Positions 41,733 to 58,162 of a DNA stretch of 64,000 nucleotides are shown piece after piece. The DNA lies in contig NZ_KQ948865.1 of assembly GCF_001514215.1 (NCBI RefSeq), positions 124,001 to 188,000 on the forward strand, read 5' to 3'. Source of the stretch: Streptomyces bungoensis (GTDB lineage: Bacteria; Actinomycetota; Actinomycetes; Streptomycetales; Streptomycetaceae). The notes beneath the pieces are model-generated. The model ran no database searches. It was not told where the DNA came from and was given only the letters and a program-made list of their open reading frames with translations. Each line of letters opens with the position of its first letter. The stretch's first letter is position 1. Both the position numbers and the translations under genes were made by a program.

Positions 41733-44700
41733 GTGACTGAGACCGCCAGCCTCCCGGCCTCCCGGAGCGCCGGCCCGCCGCTCGCGTGGTGGGCCCCGGC
41801 GCTGTCCCTCGCGGAACGGCTCGCCGCCCCCGGCCTGCCGGCGGCGTCCGCCCGTTCCGCCGCCTCCGGGCGCGCTCCCTGGACCGCCGGGGACCCCGAG
41901 GGCTTCGCCCTGCGACTGGCCCACCTGGGCGTGGACGGGGCGACCGCGGCGGCGCTCGCGGCGGAACCGGCCGAGCTGCTCGCCGCCCGCGCGGCCGAGC
42001 CCCGCTGGGCCGGGTACGTCGAGGCGGCCCTGGCCGCCGCCCCCGAGACCGTGCGGGAGCTCACCACGGACGGGGAGGGCCCCGACGCCTTCGCCGGCGT
42101 CGTACGGCCGTTCGTCGTACCGGCCGCGGAGCGGCTGGCCCACCGCATGGCGGACGTTCCCGCCGCCGAACAGGCCGTGTGGCAGGAGGCGTTCGAGCGG
42201 CGGCTGACCGGCCAGCTCGTCCAGCAGGCCGCGCGTACGCTGGTCCACGAGCTCGCCCTCGCCCGGCGCGCCCGGCGGCTCGCCGGGGCGGGACCGCGCG
42301 AGCGGTTCGCCTCGTTCGCCGCCGCCACCGGCACCCGGCGGGGCCTTACCGAACTCGTCGCCGCCTACCCGGTGCTGGCCCGGATGCTCGGCCAGACCGC
42401 GCTGGACGCGGCGGACGCGGCGGCGGAGCTGGTGGCGCGGTTCCAGGCCGACCGGGACGACCTGGTCGCCGGGCTCCTCGACGGGCGCGAGCCCGGCGCC
42501 CTGACCGGGGTGGACCTCGGTCTCGGGGACGCCCACCAGGGCAACCGGGCGGTCGCCGTCCTGCGTTTCGCCGGCGGGGACCGGATCGTCCACAAGCCCC
42601 GCCCGCTCGACCAGCACGCCCTGCTCGACGACCTGGTGGCCTGGCTGAACGCCGAGGTGCCCGGCCTGGCGCTGCGCACCCCGCGCAGCCTGCGCCGGCC
42701 GGGGTACGGATGGCTGGAGTTCGTGGAGCACCGCTGGTGCCGGTCGGTGGCCGAGACCGACGCCTTCTACCGGCGCCAGGGCGCGCTGCTGGCCCTGCTG
42801 TACGCGGTGGACGGCGCCGACATGCACTACGAGAACGTCATCGCCTGCGGCGACCAGCCCGTCCTGGTGGACGCCGAGACCCTGCTGCACACCGGGCTGC
42901 CGCAGCCCATGACGGCCGGCACCGACCCGGCCGCGGACGCCCTGCACGCCTCCGTGCACCGCACCTGCCTGCTGCCGCACCTGCTGATCGGCGAACACGG
43001 CGCGCTGGACATCTCCGCACTCGGCCGGTCCGCGGAAGGCACCTTCCCCAGCGAGGGCCTGCGCTGGGAGGACAGCGGCCGGGACACCATGCGGGCCGTA
43101 CGGGCCCCGCTGCTCAGCCCCGCCGCGCAGAACCAGCCCCGCCCCGCCGGGGCGGCCCTCGACGGGGCCGACCACCGGGCGGCTCTGCTGGAGGGGTTCC
43201 GCACCGCCTACGCGGCGCTCGCCGCGCACGGCCGCGCACTGCTCGCCCCGGCGGCACCGCTCGCGTCGCACGCCGACGGCGAGGCCCGGCTCATCGTCCG
43301 CTCGACCCGCCTGTACGCCACGCTGCTGGAGGAGTCCGCCCACCCGTCCCTGCTCGGGGACGCGCTCGCCCGGGAGGGCGTGTTCGCGGTGCTGTGGACC
43401 GAGTCCGAGCACGACGAGGCACGCCGGCGGCTCGCCGAGCACGAGACGGCGGACCTGTGGCGCGGCGACGTGCCGCTGTTCGTGCACCGGCCGTCCGGTA
43501 CAGGGGTCCGGACGGCCGACGGCACGTGGCTGCCGGAGGTGCTGCCGGTGGCGAGCCTCACCGCCGTCCGCGACAAGCTCGCCCGGATGGACGAGGTCGA
43601 CTGCCACGACCAGGAGTGGATCGTCTCGGCCACGCTGGCGGCGCGGGGGGCCGGTTCGCCCCTGGCACGGCGGTCCGAACTCGCCCCGGCCCCGGTCCCG
43701 GAGGTCGTGCCCGACGCCTCGCGGCTGCTGGCCGCCGCGTGCGGGATCGCCGACGAGATCGCCGCCCGGGCCGTACGCGCCGGCGGCCGGACCAACTGGC
43801 TGGGCCTGGAGCAGGTCTCGGGGCCGCACTGGGCGGTGCTGCCGATGGGCGCCGGGCTGGGACAGGGCTACTGCGGCGTGGCGTTGTTCCTCGCCCAGAC
43901 GGACGCGCTGACGGGTGCCGGGCGGTACGCCGCGCTGGCCCGGGAGGCGGTCCTGCCGCTGCCCGCCCTGATGAAGGCACTGGCCGCCGATCCCGAACTG
44001 AGCGCGGCGGCCGGACCCGGCGCCTACGACGGGCTCGCCGGCATCGTCTACGCGCTCCCGAGGCTGTCCGCGCTGCTCGGTGAGGACCTGACGGGCTGTC
44101 TGCCGGACGCCCTCACCGCGCTCGGGCACGCCGTCGCGGCCTGCCCGGACCCGGGGCTGGCCGGGGGCAGGGCCGGCGCGCTGGCCGCCGCGGTCGCCGT
44201 GCACGAGGCGACCGGGGCGCCCGAGGCCCTGCGGCTGGCGGACACCGTGGCGGACCTGCTGCTGGTGACGGCGTGCGGGCCGGACCTCTCCGGGACGGCG
44301 GATCACGGCGCGGGCACCATCGGCGCGCACGCGGCCCCGGAGCGGAACCACGGTTTCGCCCACGGCGCGGCCGGGATCGGCTGGGCGCTGCGGCGCTACG
44401 CCGGCCGCCGCCCGGAGCGCGCCTCGGCGCACGCGAGTGCCGCCGACGCCCTGCTGCGCGCCGCGGTCCGGGACGCGCGGGACGCGCACGCGGACCCCTC
44501 CTGGGCCTCCGGGTTCGCCGGCGTGGCGGCCGCCGCGCCCTCGTTCGCCGGCGCGCTGTCGGCCCGGCTGGCGGACGTCGGGGTGGACCCCGGCCTGAGC
44601 CTCGGGCAGGGCACGCTCGGCACGCTGGAGGCGCTGGCCGAGCTCGCCGAACGGGGCGACGCGGCCTCCGCCGGGACGCTGACCCGGCGCAGCGGACAGG

Positions 44701-44864
44701 TGCTCGCGCTCGTCGAGGCACAGGGCCACCGCTGCGCCACCCCCGACCACGTGCCCTCCCCCGGGCTGCTGACCGGGCTGTCCGGCATCGGCTACGGACT
44801 GCTCCGCCTGGCCCACCCCACGACCGTCCCGTCCGTCCTGCTCCTGGGACAGCCGGGCCACTGA
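41733..44864 (+). CDS. LanM-type synthetase with intact dehydratase and zinc-less cyclase domain
   Basis: 1043 residues of class II lanthipeptide synthetase. The dehydratase domain keeps residues with the spacing remembered from CylM: D266/H268 (GDAHQGNR), K288/R290 (HKPR), D363, H365, N368 (DMHYENVIA), D380, R519 and T525 (RLIVRSTRLY). The LanC-like domain (about 660-1043) has NHGFAHGAAGIGWAL. However, the SWC-G zinc motif reads SWASGFAG (A925) and the CHG motif reads LGQG (958-960), so all three zinc ligands are gone. It should phosphorylate and eliminate Ser/Thr but not make lanthionine by zinc-thiolate chemistry. The GTG at 41733 lacks a clear ribosome site; an in-frame ATG at 41697 is the alternative. 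The candidate substrate gene is 91 bp downstream. Confidence 0.88.
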   Translation: MTETASLPASRSAGPPLAWWAPALSLAERLAAPGLPAASARSAASGRAPWTAGDPEGFALRLAHLGVDGATAAALAAEPAELLAARAAEPRWAGYVEAALAAAPETVRELTTDGEGPDAFAGVVRPFVVPAAERLAHRMADVPAAEQAVWQEAFERRLTGQLVQQAARTLVHELALARRARRLAGAGPRERFASFAAATGTRRGLTELVAAYPVLARMLGQTALDAADAAAELVARFQADRDDLVAGLLDGREPGALTGVDLGLGDAHQGNRAVAVLRFAGGDRIVHKPRPLDQHALLDDLVAWLNAEVPGLALRTPRSLRRPGYGWLEFVEHRWCRSVAETDAFYRRQGALLALLYAVDGADMHYENVIACGDQPVLVDAETLLHTGLPQPMTAGTDPAADALHASVHRTCLLPHLLIGEHGALDISALGRSAEGTFPSEGLRWEDSGRDTMRAVRAPLLSPAAQNQPRPAGAALDGADHRAALLEGFRTAYAALAAHGRALLAPAAPLASHADGEARLIVRSTRLYATLLEESAHPSLLGDALAREGVFAVLWTESEHDEARRRLAEHETADLWRGDVPLFVHRPSGTGVRTADGTWLPEVLPVASLTAVRDKLARMDEVDCHDQEWIVSATLAARGAGSPLARRSELAPAPVPEVVPDASRLLAAACGIADEIAARAVRAGGRTNWLGLEQVSGPHWAVLPMGAGLGQGYCGVALFLAQTDALTGAGRYAALAREAVLPLPALMKALAADPELSAAAGPGAYDGLAGIVYALPRLSALLGEDLTGCLPDALTALGHAVAACPDPGLAGGRAGALAAAVAVHEATGAPEALRLADTVADLLLVTACGPDLSGTADHGAGTIGAHAAPERNHGFAHGAAGIGWALRRYAGRRPERASAHASAADALLRAAVRDARDAHADPSWASGFAGVAAAAPSFAGALSARLADVGVDPGLSLGQGTLGTLEALAELAERGDAASAGTLTRRSGQVLALVEAQGHRCATPDHVPSPGLLTGLSGIGYGLLRLAHPTTVPSVLLLGQPGH

Positions 44865-44955
44865 CCGATCACGCTCCTCGGCTCCTCAGCACCACGGCAG
44901 TTCCTCCACCTCCCACCCGTGCCCACCGCACGGACGCCAGAAGGAGATCACCGTC

Positions 44956-45156
44956 ATGGACAAGAACCTCGCCACCACCGCCGCCGACGCCACCGAGACC
45001 GCCGCCGCCGAGGAGCAGGACGCCGCGGGCGGGATCACGCTCAAGGGCCGCAACCGCGCCTGCGCCCGCGCCCGCGTCCTCGCCGGCATGGTGCTGACCA
45101 GCGGCATCGTCATCACGCTCAGCACCCTCGACACCTCCGTCTCCGCACCGCGGTGA
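44956..45156 (+). CDS. Candidate RiPP precursor peptide
   Basis: A 66-residue peptide with a strong AAGGAG site 8 bases before the ATG. The first 26 residues are acidic and Ala/Thr-rich (EEQDAAGG), ending in Gly-Gly. A basic patch KGRNRACARAR holds the only cysteine (C36). The C-terminal 26 residues are hydrophobic and hydroxyl-rich (eight Ser/Thr from T48 to S63; SGIVITLSTLDTSVSAPR at the end). It follows the LanM gene and precedes a terminator, as precursor genes often do. With one cysteine it cannot form several lanthionines, which agrees with the zinc-less cyclase. It could instead be a small membrane peptide. Confidence 0.68.
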   Translation: MDKNLATTAADATETAAAEEQDAAGGITLKGRNRACARARVLAGMVLTSGIVITLSTLDTSVSAPR

Positions 45157-45183
45157 CCGGGGGCCGATCCTGGCAGCGGTGAG

Positions 45184-45213
45184 GGCGCGGGCCAGCTGGA
45201 CGCGGCCCGCGCC
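45184..45213 (+). terminator. Terminator after the peptide gene
   Basis: A perfect 10-bp stem, GGCGCGGGCC / GGCCCGCGCC, with a 10-nt loop lies 28 bp past the peptide stop codon and before the LAL regulator gene. Confidence 0.75.
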
Positions 45214-45317
45214 GCCGTGTCCGCACCGGCCGCACCGGGCCGCGCGGCGGCGCCGGCGGAGTTCCCCGTCCGTGCGGCCTGCCGCGGGCGGCGATGTTCC
45301 GATTACTATCTGCGCTC

Positions 45318-48233
45318 ATGCGTTCCCATGCGGCTTCCCTGGTCGGACGGGGCTCCCAACTGGCCCTGCTCGAACGTGCCCTGGCCGACGCGCGACAGGG
45401 CCGCGGCGGCGTCGTCTTCCTCGTGGGGGAGGCGGGCGTCGGCAAGTCGCGGGTCGCGGCGGAGGCCGTCGGCGGGGCGCTGGGCGCCGGCATGCGAGTG
45501 TTGCGGGGCCGCAGCAGCACCACCGGACCGGCCGTGCCGTTCCGGCCGCTGACCGAGGCCCTGATGTCGCTGTTCCGCGGCGGCGAACCCATGGACGACC
45601 TGGCCCTCGGCCCCTACCGGCCGGTGCTGGGCCGGCTGATCCCCGAGTGGAACACCGGGGAACGGGACAGCAGTTCCATGGTGATCCTGGGCGAGGCGGT
45701 GCTGCGCCTGCTCATCGCCGCCGGGCGCGGGCAGGGCCAGTTGCTGCTGCTGGAGGACCTCCACGACGCCGACCCGGAGACGCTCGGCGTCCTCGAATAC
45801 CTCGTCGACAACCTCGAGTACACGCCCGTCCTGCTGCTGGCCACGGTCCGGACGGACTTCAGCGACGCCCTCGACCTCGCGCAGTCCGCCCGCCGCCGCG
45901 GCGCCGCCACCCTGCTGGAACTGCCGCCGCTCACCCGGCCCCAGGCGTACGAGACGATCGCGGCCCAACTCGGCGCCGCAGGCCCGGACGAGGTGCCCGC
46001 GGCGGTGCTGGAGCGGTTGTGGGAGGACAGTTCGGGCAGCCCGTACCTGATCGAGGAACTGCTGCAGTCGATGATCGGGGCCGGCACGCTGGTGCAGGGC
46101 CCGGAGGGCTGGCGGGCCGTCGGCGACCTGCGCAGTGACGTTTCGTCCACGCTGGCGCGCGGCATTCTGCGCCGGATCGACCGGCTGGGCGTGCAGGGCC
46201 TGACCCTGCTCTCGGCCGCCGCCGTGCTCGGCCGCCGCTTCCCGCTCACTGTCCTGCAGCGGATGACCGGCATCGACGACCGGGCCCTGCTCAGCCATCT
46301 GCACGCCGGCGTGGCCGCGCGGCTGGTGGTGCCCGACGAACCGGCCCCCGACTGGTACTCCTTCCGGCACTCGCTCACCGTGGAGGCCCTGTTCACGCAG
46401 ATGACCCCGGGCCGGCGCGCGGACCTGGCCCGGCGGGGCGCGGAGGCGGTCGAGGAACTGCACCCCGGCCTGCCCGGCGACTGGTGCGCGCTCGCCGCCG
46501 GGCTGCGCAGCGCGGCCGGCGACACGGTCCGGGCCGGCCTGCTGTTCGCGGACGCCGGCGGGCGGGCGCTGGCGGCCGGGGCGCTCGGCTCCGCCGTGAC
46601 CCTGCTCAGCCGGGCCGAGGGCCTGCTGGCCGACGCGGGCGACCCGCAGGCGCGGGCCGCGGTGCTGGAGAACCTGCTGCCGGCCCTGGCCGAGGCCGGC
46701 GACTTCTCCCGCGCCCTCGACCTGGCCGAGGACCTGCACGCGCTGGACGGTTCGGGACTGAGCCCCGCCCGGCTCGCCACGCTGCACACCCGGCTGGCCA
46801 AGGTCGCCCACACGGCGGGCCGGTGGAGCGACGGCAACCGGCAGACGGCCCGCGCGCGCGAGGTGCTGGCCACCGCCCCGGACGAGCCGGCCACCGCGGC
46901 CGTCGACGTCACCGCCGCCTACCTGGCCCTCGACACGCCGGGGCCCGACCGCACCCAGCACGCCGAGAAACTCGCCCGGTCCGCCGCCGACACCGCCGAA
47001 CGCTACGGGCTGCCGGTCGTCGCCTGCCAGGCCCTCGAACTCCTCGCGACCGTGGCCCGCAAGCGGGACCCGGAGGAGTCGGAGGCGATGCTCGGGCAGG
47101 CCCTCGCCACGGCGGAACGCCACCGCCTGCCCCTGCAGCGCATGTACGCGGCCACCCGGCTCGGCGGCAACGCCTGGCTCGCCGACGGCGACACCTCGGG
47201 TCTGCTCGCGGCCCGGGAGGAGGCGCTGCGGCTCGGCTCGGTGAACATCGTGCACACGGTGGACGGCATCCTCGTCCTGGACGCGGTGCTGCGCGGTCAC
47301 GACGAGACCGCCCGGTCGGCCGCCGCCGAGTGCCTGGCCGTCGTACGGCGGCTGCGCCTCGCGCCCGCCGTGCGGTACGTCCTGATGGCCCAGGCCGTCC
47401 TGGCGGCCCACCACGCCGACCGGACCGGGATGGAGCGGGCGCTCGCGGCGTTCGCCGAGTGGGACGGCGCCGGTTCGCAGGAGGAACCGCTCGGCCGCGG
47501 GCTGGCCCGCGTCTTCTGCGCGCTGCTGGAGGAGGACCGCGAACTCGCCCGCGGCGAGCTGCGGAAGGTGCTGGAGCTGGAGGCGGGCAACCCCTCCACC
47601 TACCACCTCAGCGGCACCCACGGCCTGGGGCTGCTGCTGGACGTGCTCGCCGGGGACGCGGACCGGGCCCGGCACGAGGAGATCACGGCCACCGCGGTCG
47701 CCCGGATGCGCTGGAACCGCCAGTTCGTGCTGCTCGCCGACGCCGTCCTGCTGGGCCGCGAGGGGGCGGGCGAGCGGGCGGCCGCCGCGGTGGAGTCCGC
47801 GCTGGCGGTGGCCGAACCGTACCCGCTGGCCCGGCACCTCGGACTGCGGCTGGTGGCGGACGCGGCGCACCAGGACGGCTGGGGGGATCCGGTGGGCTGG
47901 CTGCGGCAGGCGGAGCACTACTTCCACGACCGGGACGTGCAGGCCGTCACGGGCGCCTGCCGGGCCGGGCTGCGCCGGCTCGGCGCCTCCGTGCACCAGC
48001 ACCGCACCGGCACCAGCGGCATCCCCGACGGGCTGCGTGCCCAGGGCGTGACGGTGCGGGAGTTCGAGGTGTTCCGGCTGCTCGCGGAGCGGCTGAGCAA
48101 CAAGGACATCGCCGACCGGCTGTTCATCTCGCCGCGCACGGCGGAGAAGCACATCGCGAGCCTGATCACGAAGACGGGGGCGGCCAACCGCACGGACCTG
48201 TGCGCACGGTCGGCCGCCCTGCGGGACGCCTGA
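45318..48233 (+). CDS. LAL-type (large ATP-binding LuxR) transcriptional regulator
   Basis: 971 residues. The N-terminal AAA/NTPase domain has Walker A GEAGVGKS (about 37-44) and Walker B LLLLEDLHDAD. TPR-like helical repeats fill the middle (about 370-860). The C-terminal LuxR helix-turn-helix (about 905-965) reads LLAERLSNKDIADRLFISPR and TAEKHIASLITKTGA. LAL proteins commonly activate antibiotic clusters. A TACTAT hexamer at 45304-45309 ends eight bases before the ATG at 45318, so a leaderless transcript is possible; an ATG at 45294 is the alternative. It sits between the peptide branch and the NRPS branch. Confidence 0.92.
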   Translation: MRSHAASLVGRGSQLALLERALADARQGRGGVVFLVGEAGVGKSRVAAEAVGGALGAGMRVLRGRSSTTGPAVPFRPLTEALMSLFRGGEPMDDLALGPYRPVLGRLIPEWNTGERDSSSMVILGEAVLRLLIAAGRGQGQLLLLEDLHDADPETLGVLEYLVDNLEYTPVLLLATVRTDFSDALDLAQSARRRGAATLLELPPLTRPQAYETIAAQLGAAGPDEVPAAVLERLWEDSSGSPYLIEELLQSMIGAGTLVQGPEGWRAVGDLRSDVSSTLARGILRRIDRLGVQGLTLLSAAAVLGRRFPLTVLQRMTGIDDRALLSHLHAGVAARLVVPDEPAPDWYSFRHSLTVEALFTQMTPGRRADLARRGAEAVEELHPGLPGDWCALAAGLRSAAGDTVRAGLLFADAGGRALAAGALGSAVTLLSRAEGLLADAGDPQARAAVLENLLPALAEAGDFSRALDLAEDLHALDGSGLSPARLATLHTRLAKVAHTAGRWSDGNRQTARAREVLATAPDEPATAAVDVTAAYLALDTPGPDRTQHAEKLARSAADTAERYGLPVVACQALELLATVARKRDPEESEAMLGQALATAERHRLPLQRMYAATRLGGNAWLADGDTSGLLAAREEALRLGSVNIVHTVDGILVLDAVLRGHDETARSAAAECLAVVRRLRLAPAVRYVLMAQAVLAAHHADRTGMERALAAFAEWDGAGSQEEPLGRGLARVFCALLEEDRELARGELRKVLELEAGNPSTYHLSGTHGLGLLLDVLAGDADRARHEEITATAVARMRWNRQFVLLADAVLLGREGAGERAAAAVESALAVAEPYPLARHLGLRLVADAAHQDGWGDPVGWLRQAEHYFHDRDVQAVTGACRAGLRRLGASVHQHRTGTSGIPDGLRAQGVTVREFEVFRLLAERLSNKDIADRLFISPRTAEKHIASLITKTGAANRTDLCARSAALRDA

Positions 48234-48263
48234 GGTCTGTCGTTCGGATCCTGCCGGGCTGGT

Positions 48264-48293
48264 CGGGACGAAGGGCCCCGGCCCGTCGTCCCG
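48264..48293. terminator. Bidirectional terminator between LAL and MFS genes
   Basis: A long imperfect stem (CGGGACGA-A-GGGCC / GGCCC-G-TCGTCCCG) around a 2-base centre sits in the 73-bp gap between these convergent genes. Confidence 0.78.
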
Positions 48294-48306
48294 GCGGCAC
48301 ACGCCC

Positions 48307-49557
48307 CTACCTCATCTCGCGCACCGGGCGGGAGCCGAGCACCGCCAGGCCGGTGAGCGCGAGCACCGCGGCCACCACCCCGAACAGGGCGAGCGGGCCG
48401 ACGCGGGCCAGCGTGCCGCACACGATCAGGGACAGCGGGGCCGCCGCGTAGCCGAGGACCATGTCGACCGACACCACCCGGCCGAGCACGTCCTGGGGGA
48501 TGTTCCGCTGGATCCAGCTGAGCCCGAACACGCCCTGGAACCCGATGGCGAAGCCCATCGCGAGCACCGTCGCCACGACGGCCGGGGTGCTGTGGGCGAG
48601 GCCGAGCACGGCCATCCCGGCGGCCAGCCAGCCGGCCAGGGCGGCCACCAGCAGCCCGACCCGGGGCCGGCCGCCGAGGGCGCCGCCCGCCAGCGTGCCG
48701 AGCATGGCGCCGCCGGCGAGGGAGCCGTTCAGCACCCCCAGCGTGGTGGAACCGCCGCGCAGCACCTGGGAGGCGAGGGTGGCGAAGCCGACCGTGAAGG
48801 GCCCGGCGTAACAGAAGTTGACGGCGGTGTCGAGGGCGACGACCGTGCGGAGCCGGGGGTCGCGCAGGGTGAAGGTGACGCCCTCGCGGATCCGGGCGGC
48901 CAGGGACGCCTGCGGTGGCGCCGCGGCGGCCTCCTCCCGGCCGGCCGGGCGGGGCCGGGTGCGGATGCGCGCCACGCACCAGCCGCACAGGGCGAAGCAG
49001 ACGGCGTCGACCAGGAAGGCCACCGGTGCCCGGGTCAGGGCGATGACCAGGCCGCCGACGGCCGGTCCGACGACGGCCGCGGTCCTCGACCCCGCGCCCA
49101 GCAGGGCGTTGGCCGGGGTGAGCAGGCTCTCGTCCACCACGGACGGCAGGATGGACACGCGGGCCGGCTGGAAGAAGGCGTCGACGGCGCCGAACGCGGC
49201 GGCCGCCGCGCACAGCATCCACACCGTCAGGTGCCCGGTCAGGCCGGCCACGCCGACCCCGGTCATCAGCCCGGCCCGGGTCCAGCTGGAGGCGATCATC
49301 AGGGTCCGGGTGGAAAGCGAGTCGCCGAGGGTGCCGCCGACCAGGGTGAGCAGGGCCCGCGGTACGGCCTGGAAGGCCAGGACGTAGCCGAGGGCGAGGG
49401 TCGATCCGGTCAGGCCCAGGGTGATCCACGAGAAGGCGACGACGCTGAAGCCGTCGCCGAGCAGGGACAGCGACTGGCCCAGCCAGAGGAGCCGGAAGGG
49501 CCGGTGCCGGGCGGGTGCCCACAGCCGCGGACCGGCTGCGGCGAGGGTGGTGGCCAT
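48307..49557 (-). CDS. MFS transporter (drug-exporter type)
   Basis: 416 residues, about 10-12 membrane helices, of the MFS_3/enterobactin-exporter-like group. LLWLGQSLSLLGDGFSVVAF is helix 1; the loop after helix 2 reads GGTLGDSLSTRTLMI in place of the usual GxLaDrxxRR. IPQDVLGRVVSVDMVLGYAA is typical for exporters in natural-product clusters. It is last in the NRPS-P450-MFS operon, so it most likely exports the product or gives self-resistance. The P450 gene ends 63 bp upstream, across a duplicated palindrome. Confidence 0.9.
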   Translation of the reverse strand: MATTLAAAGPRLWAPARHRPFRLLWLGQSLSLLGDGFSVVAFSWITLGLTGSTLALGYVLAFQAVPRALLTLVGGTLGDSLSTRTLMIASSWTRAGLMTGVGVAGLTGHLTVWMLCAAAAAFGAVDAFFQPARVSILPSVVDESLLTPANALLGAGSRTAAVVGPAVGGLVIALTRAPVAFLVDAVCFALCGWCVARIRTRPRPAGREEAAAAPPQASLAARIREGVTFTLRDPRLRTVVALDTAVNFCYAGPFTVGFATLASQVLRGGSTTLGVLNGSLAGGAMLGTLAGGALGGRPRVGLLVAALAGWLAAGMAVLGLAHSTPAVVATVLAMGFAIGFQGVFGLSWIQRNIPQDVLGRVVSVDMVLGYAAAPLSLIVCGTLARVGPLALFGVVAAVLALTGLAVLGSRPVREMR

Positions 49558-49575
49558 GGTGTGCCTTTCGTCGTG

Positions 49576-49611
49576 CGGACGCGTCCGGGGTCCGTCGTAC
49601 GGACGCGTCCG
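49576..49611. promoter_or_regulatory. Duplicated CGGACGCGTCCG palindrome before the MFS gene
   Basis: Two perfect 12-bp palindromes CGGACGCGTCCG (49576-49587 and 49600-49611) lie 24 bp apart within a near-exact 24-bp tandem duplication filling the P450-MFS gap. They could bind a regulator giving the exporter its own control, or form RNA hairpins that tune its expression. Confidence 0.5.
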
Positions 49612-49620
49612 GGGGTCCGG

Positions 49621-50864
49621 TCAGTAGCGGACGGGCAGGGCGGTGAGGCTGCGGTTGAGGAGGGAGGGCTGCCAGCCGAGCCGGGCGGGGTCGTCCAGCG
49701 CGAGGTCCGGGTGGTCGCGGACCAGGGTCTCCACGGCGGCCACGGCGACCAGCCGGGCCAGTGCGGCGCCGATGCAGAAGTGGGCGCCGAAGCCGAAGCC
49801 GAGGTGGGTGGTGCCGGTGCGGCGGACGTCGAACCGGCCCGGGTCGGGGAAGCGGGCCGGGTCGCGGTTGGCGGCGGCCGTGACCAGGAAGATCCGGTCA
49901 CCGGCGCGCAGCGTGCGGCCGTCCAGTTCGAGGTCGCGGGCGGCGGTGCGGATGGACATCTTCGACGGTCCGTCCAGGCGCAGGGTCTCCTCCACCGCGC
50001 CCTGCGCCAGTTCCGGGTCCTCGCGCACGGCCGTGAGGGCGCCGGGGCGGGTGTGCAGGGCCAGGACGGTGTTGGCGATCAGGTTGCTGGTGGTCTCCCC
50101 GCCGGCGAACGCCATCTGGGTGAGCATGCCGACGAACTCCGCCTCGGTGACCGACTCCCCCACCCGGCCCTCGCGCAGCACCTGGCTGATGAGGTCGTCG
50201 CCGGGCTCGGCGCGGCGCCGGGCGACGAGGCCGGCGAGGTAGTCCTCCAGGCTCACGAGGGCCTGCAGGGAGGCCCGGTACTCGCTCTCCTCCTGGGCGG
50301 TGCCGAGGACGAGGTCGGCGACGCGGGCGTTCCAGTACCAGAAGGAGGGGGCGTCGGTGCGCGGGATGCCGAGCCAGCGGGCGAAGACCAGCGCGGGCAG
50401 GGGCTTGGCCACGTCGGCCATGAGGTCGCCGGTGCGGCCGGGGACCGCCGTGCGGGCCAGGACGGCCCGGGCGGCCTTCTCCGCGAAGGTGCGGTAGCGG
50501 GCCACCGCCCGCGCGGCGAACGCCTCCTGGAAGACGCGGCGCAGTCTGCGGTGCTGCGGCGCGTCGTTGAACACCATCCAGCGGGACAGGATCCCGAAGG
50601 CCCGTTCGGCGTCCGCGCGGGCGCCCTGCGGCACGGCGTCCATGAGGGGCCGCACCCGGTCGGCGGAGACGGCCGGGTCCCGCAGGCAGCGCATCACCTG
50701 GTCGTACCCGGTGACGAGCCATGCGTGGTGCATCGGGCTCCAGTGCACCGGCGCGTGCTCGCGCAGGGCGTCGAGCTGCCCGTAGGGGTCGGCGACCATG
50801 TCCGGGGAGAGCAGGTACCGCTCGGTGAAGGGGGCGGCGGGAGCGGGGGCGGGCGCCACGGTGG

Positions 50865-50868
<4 letters not shown>
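49621..50868 (-). CDS. Cytochrome P450
   Basis: A 415-residue soluble class-I bacterial P450. The I-helix oxygen-binding motif AGGETTSN is at 255-262, the K-helix E-x-x-R is EETLR (293-297), and the heme loop FGFGAHFCIGAALAR has ligand Cys365. It starts at an ATG overlapping the NRPS1 stop (ATGA), so it is translationally coupled to the peptide synthetase. It most likely hydroxylates or cross-links the peptide or a carrier-bound amino acid. No ferredoxin gene is adjacent. Confidence 0.94.
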
Positions 50869-58112
<7,244 letters not shown>

Positions 58113-58162
58113 GAGGGCACTCCGATCTCAGAAGTGTTGGGGTGGGCCGGGGCGGTGGGCCC

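Noticed and set aside
40008..44861. A 1617-codon minus-strand frame opposite LanM
   Set aside because: Only its last 215 residues (LuxR1) are a real protein. The rest lacks motifs and lies antisense to LanM.
44956..45156. Calling the small peptide a conventional two-ring lanthipeptide
   Set aside because: There is a single cysteine, outside the Ser/Thr-rich end, and the partner synthetase lacks the cyclase zinc ligands.
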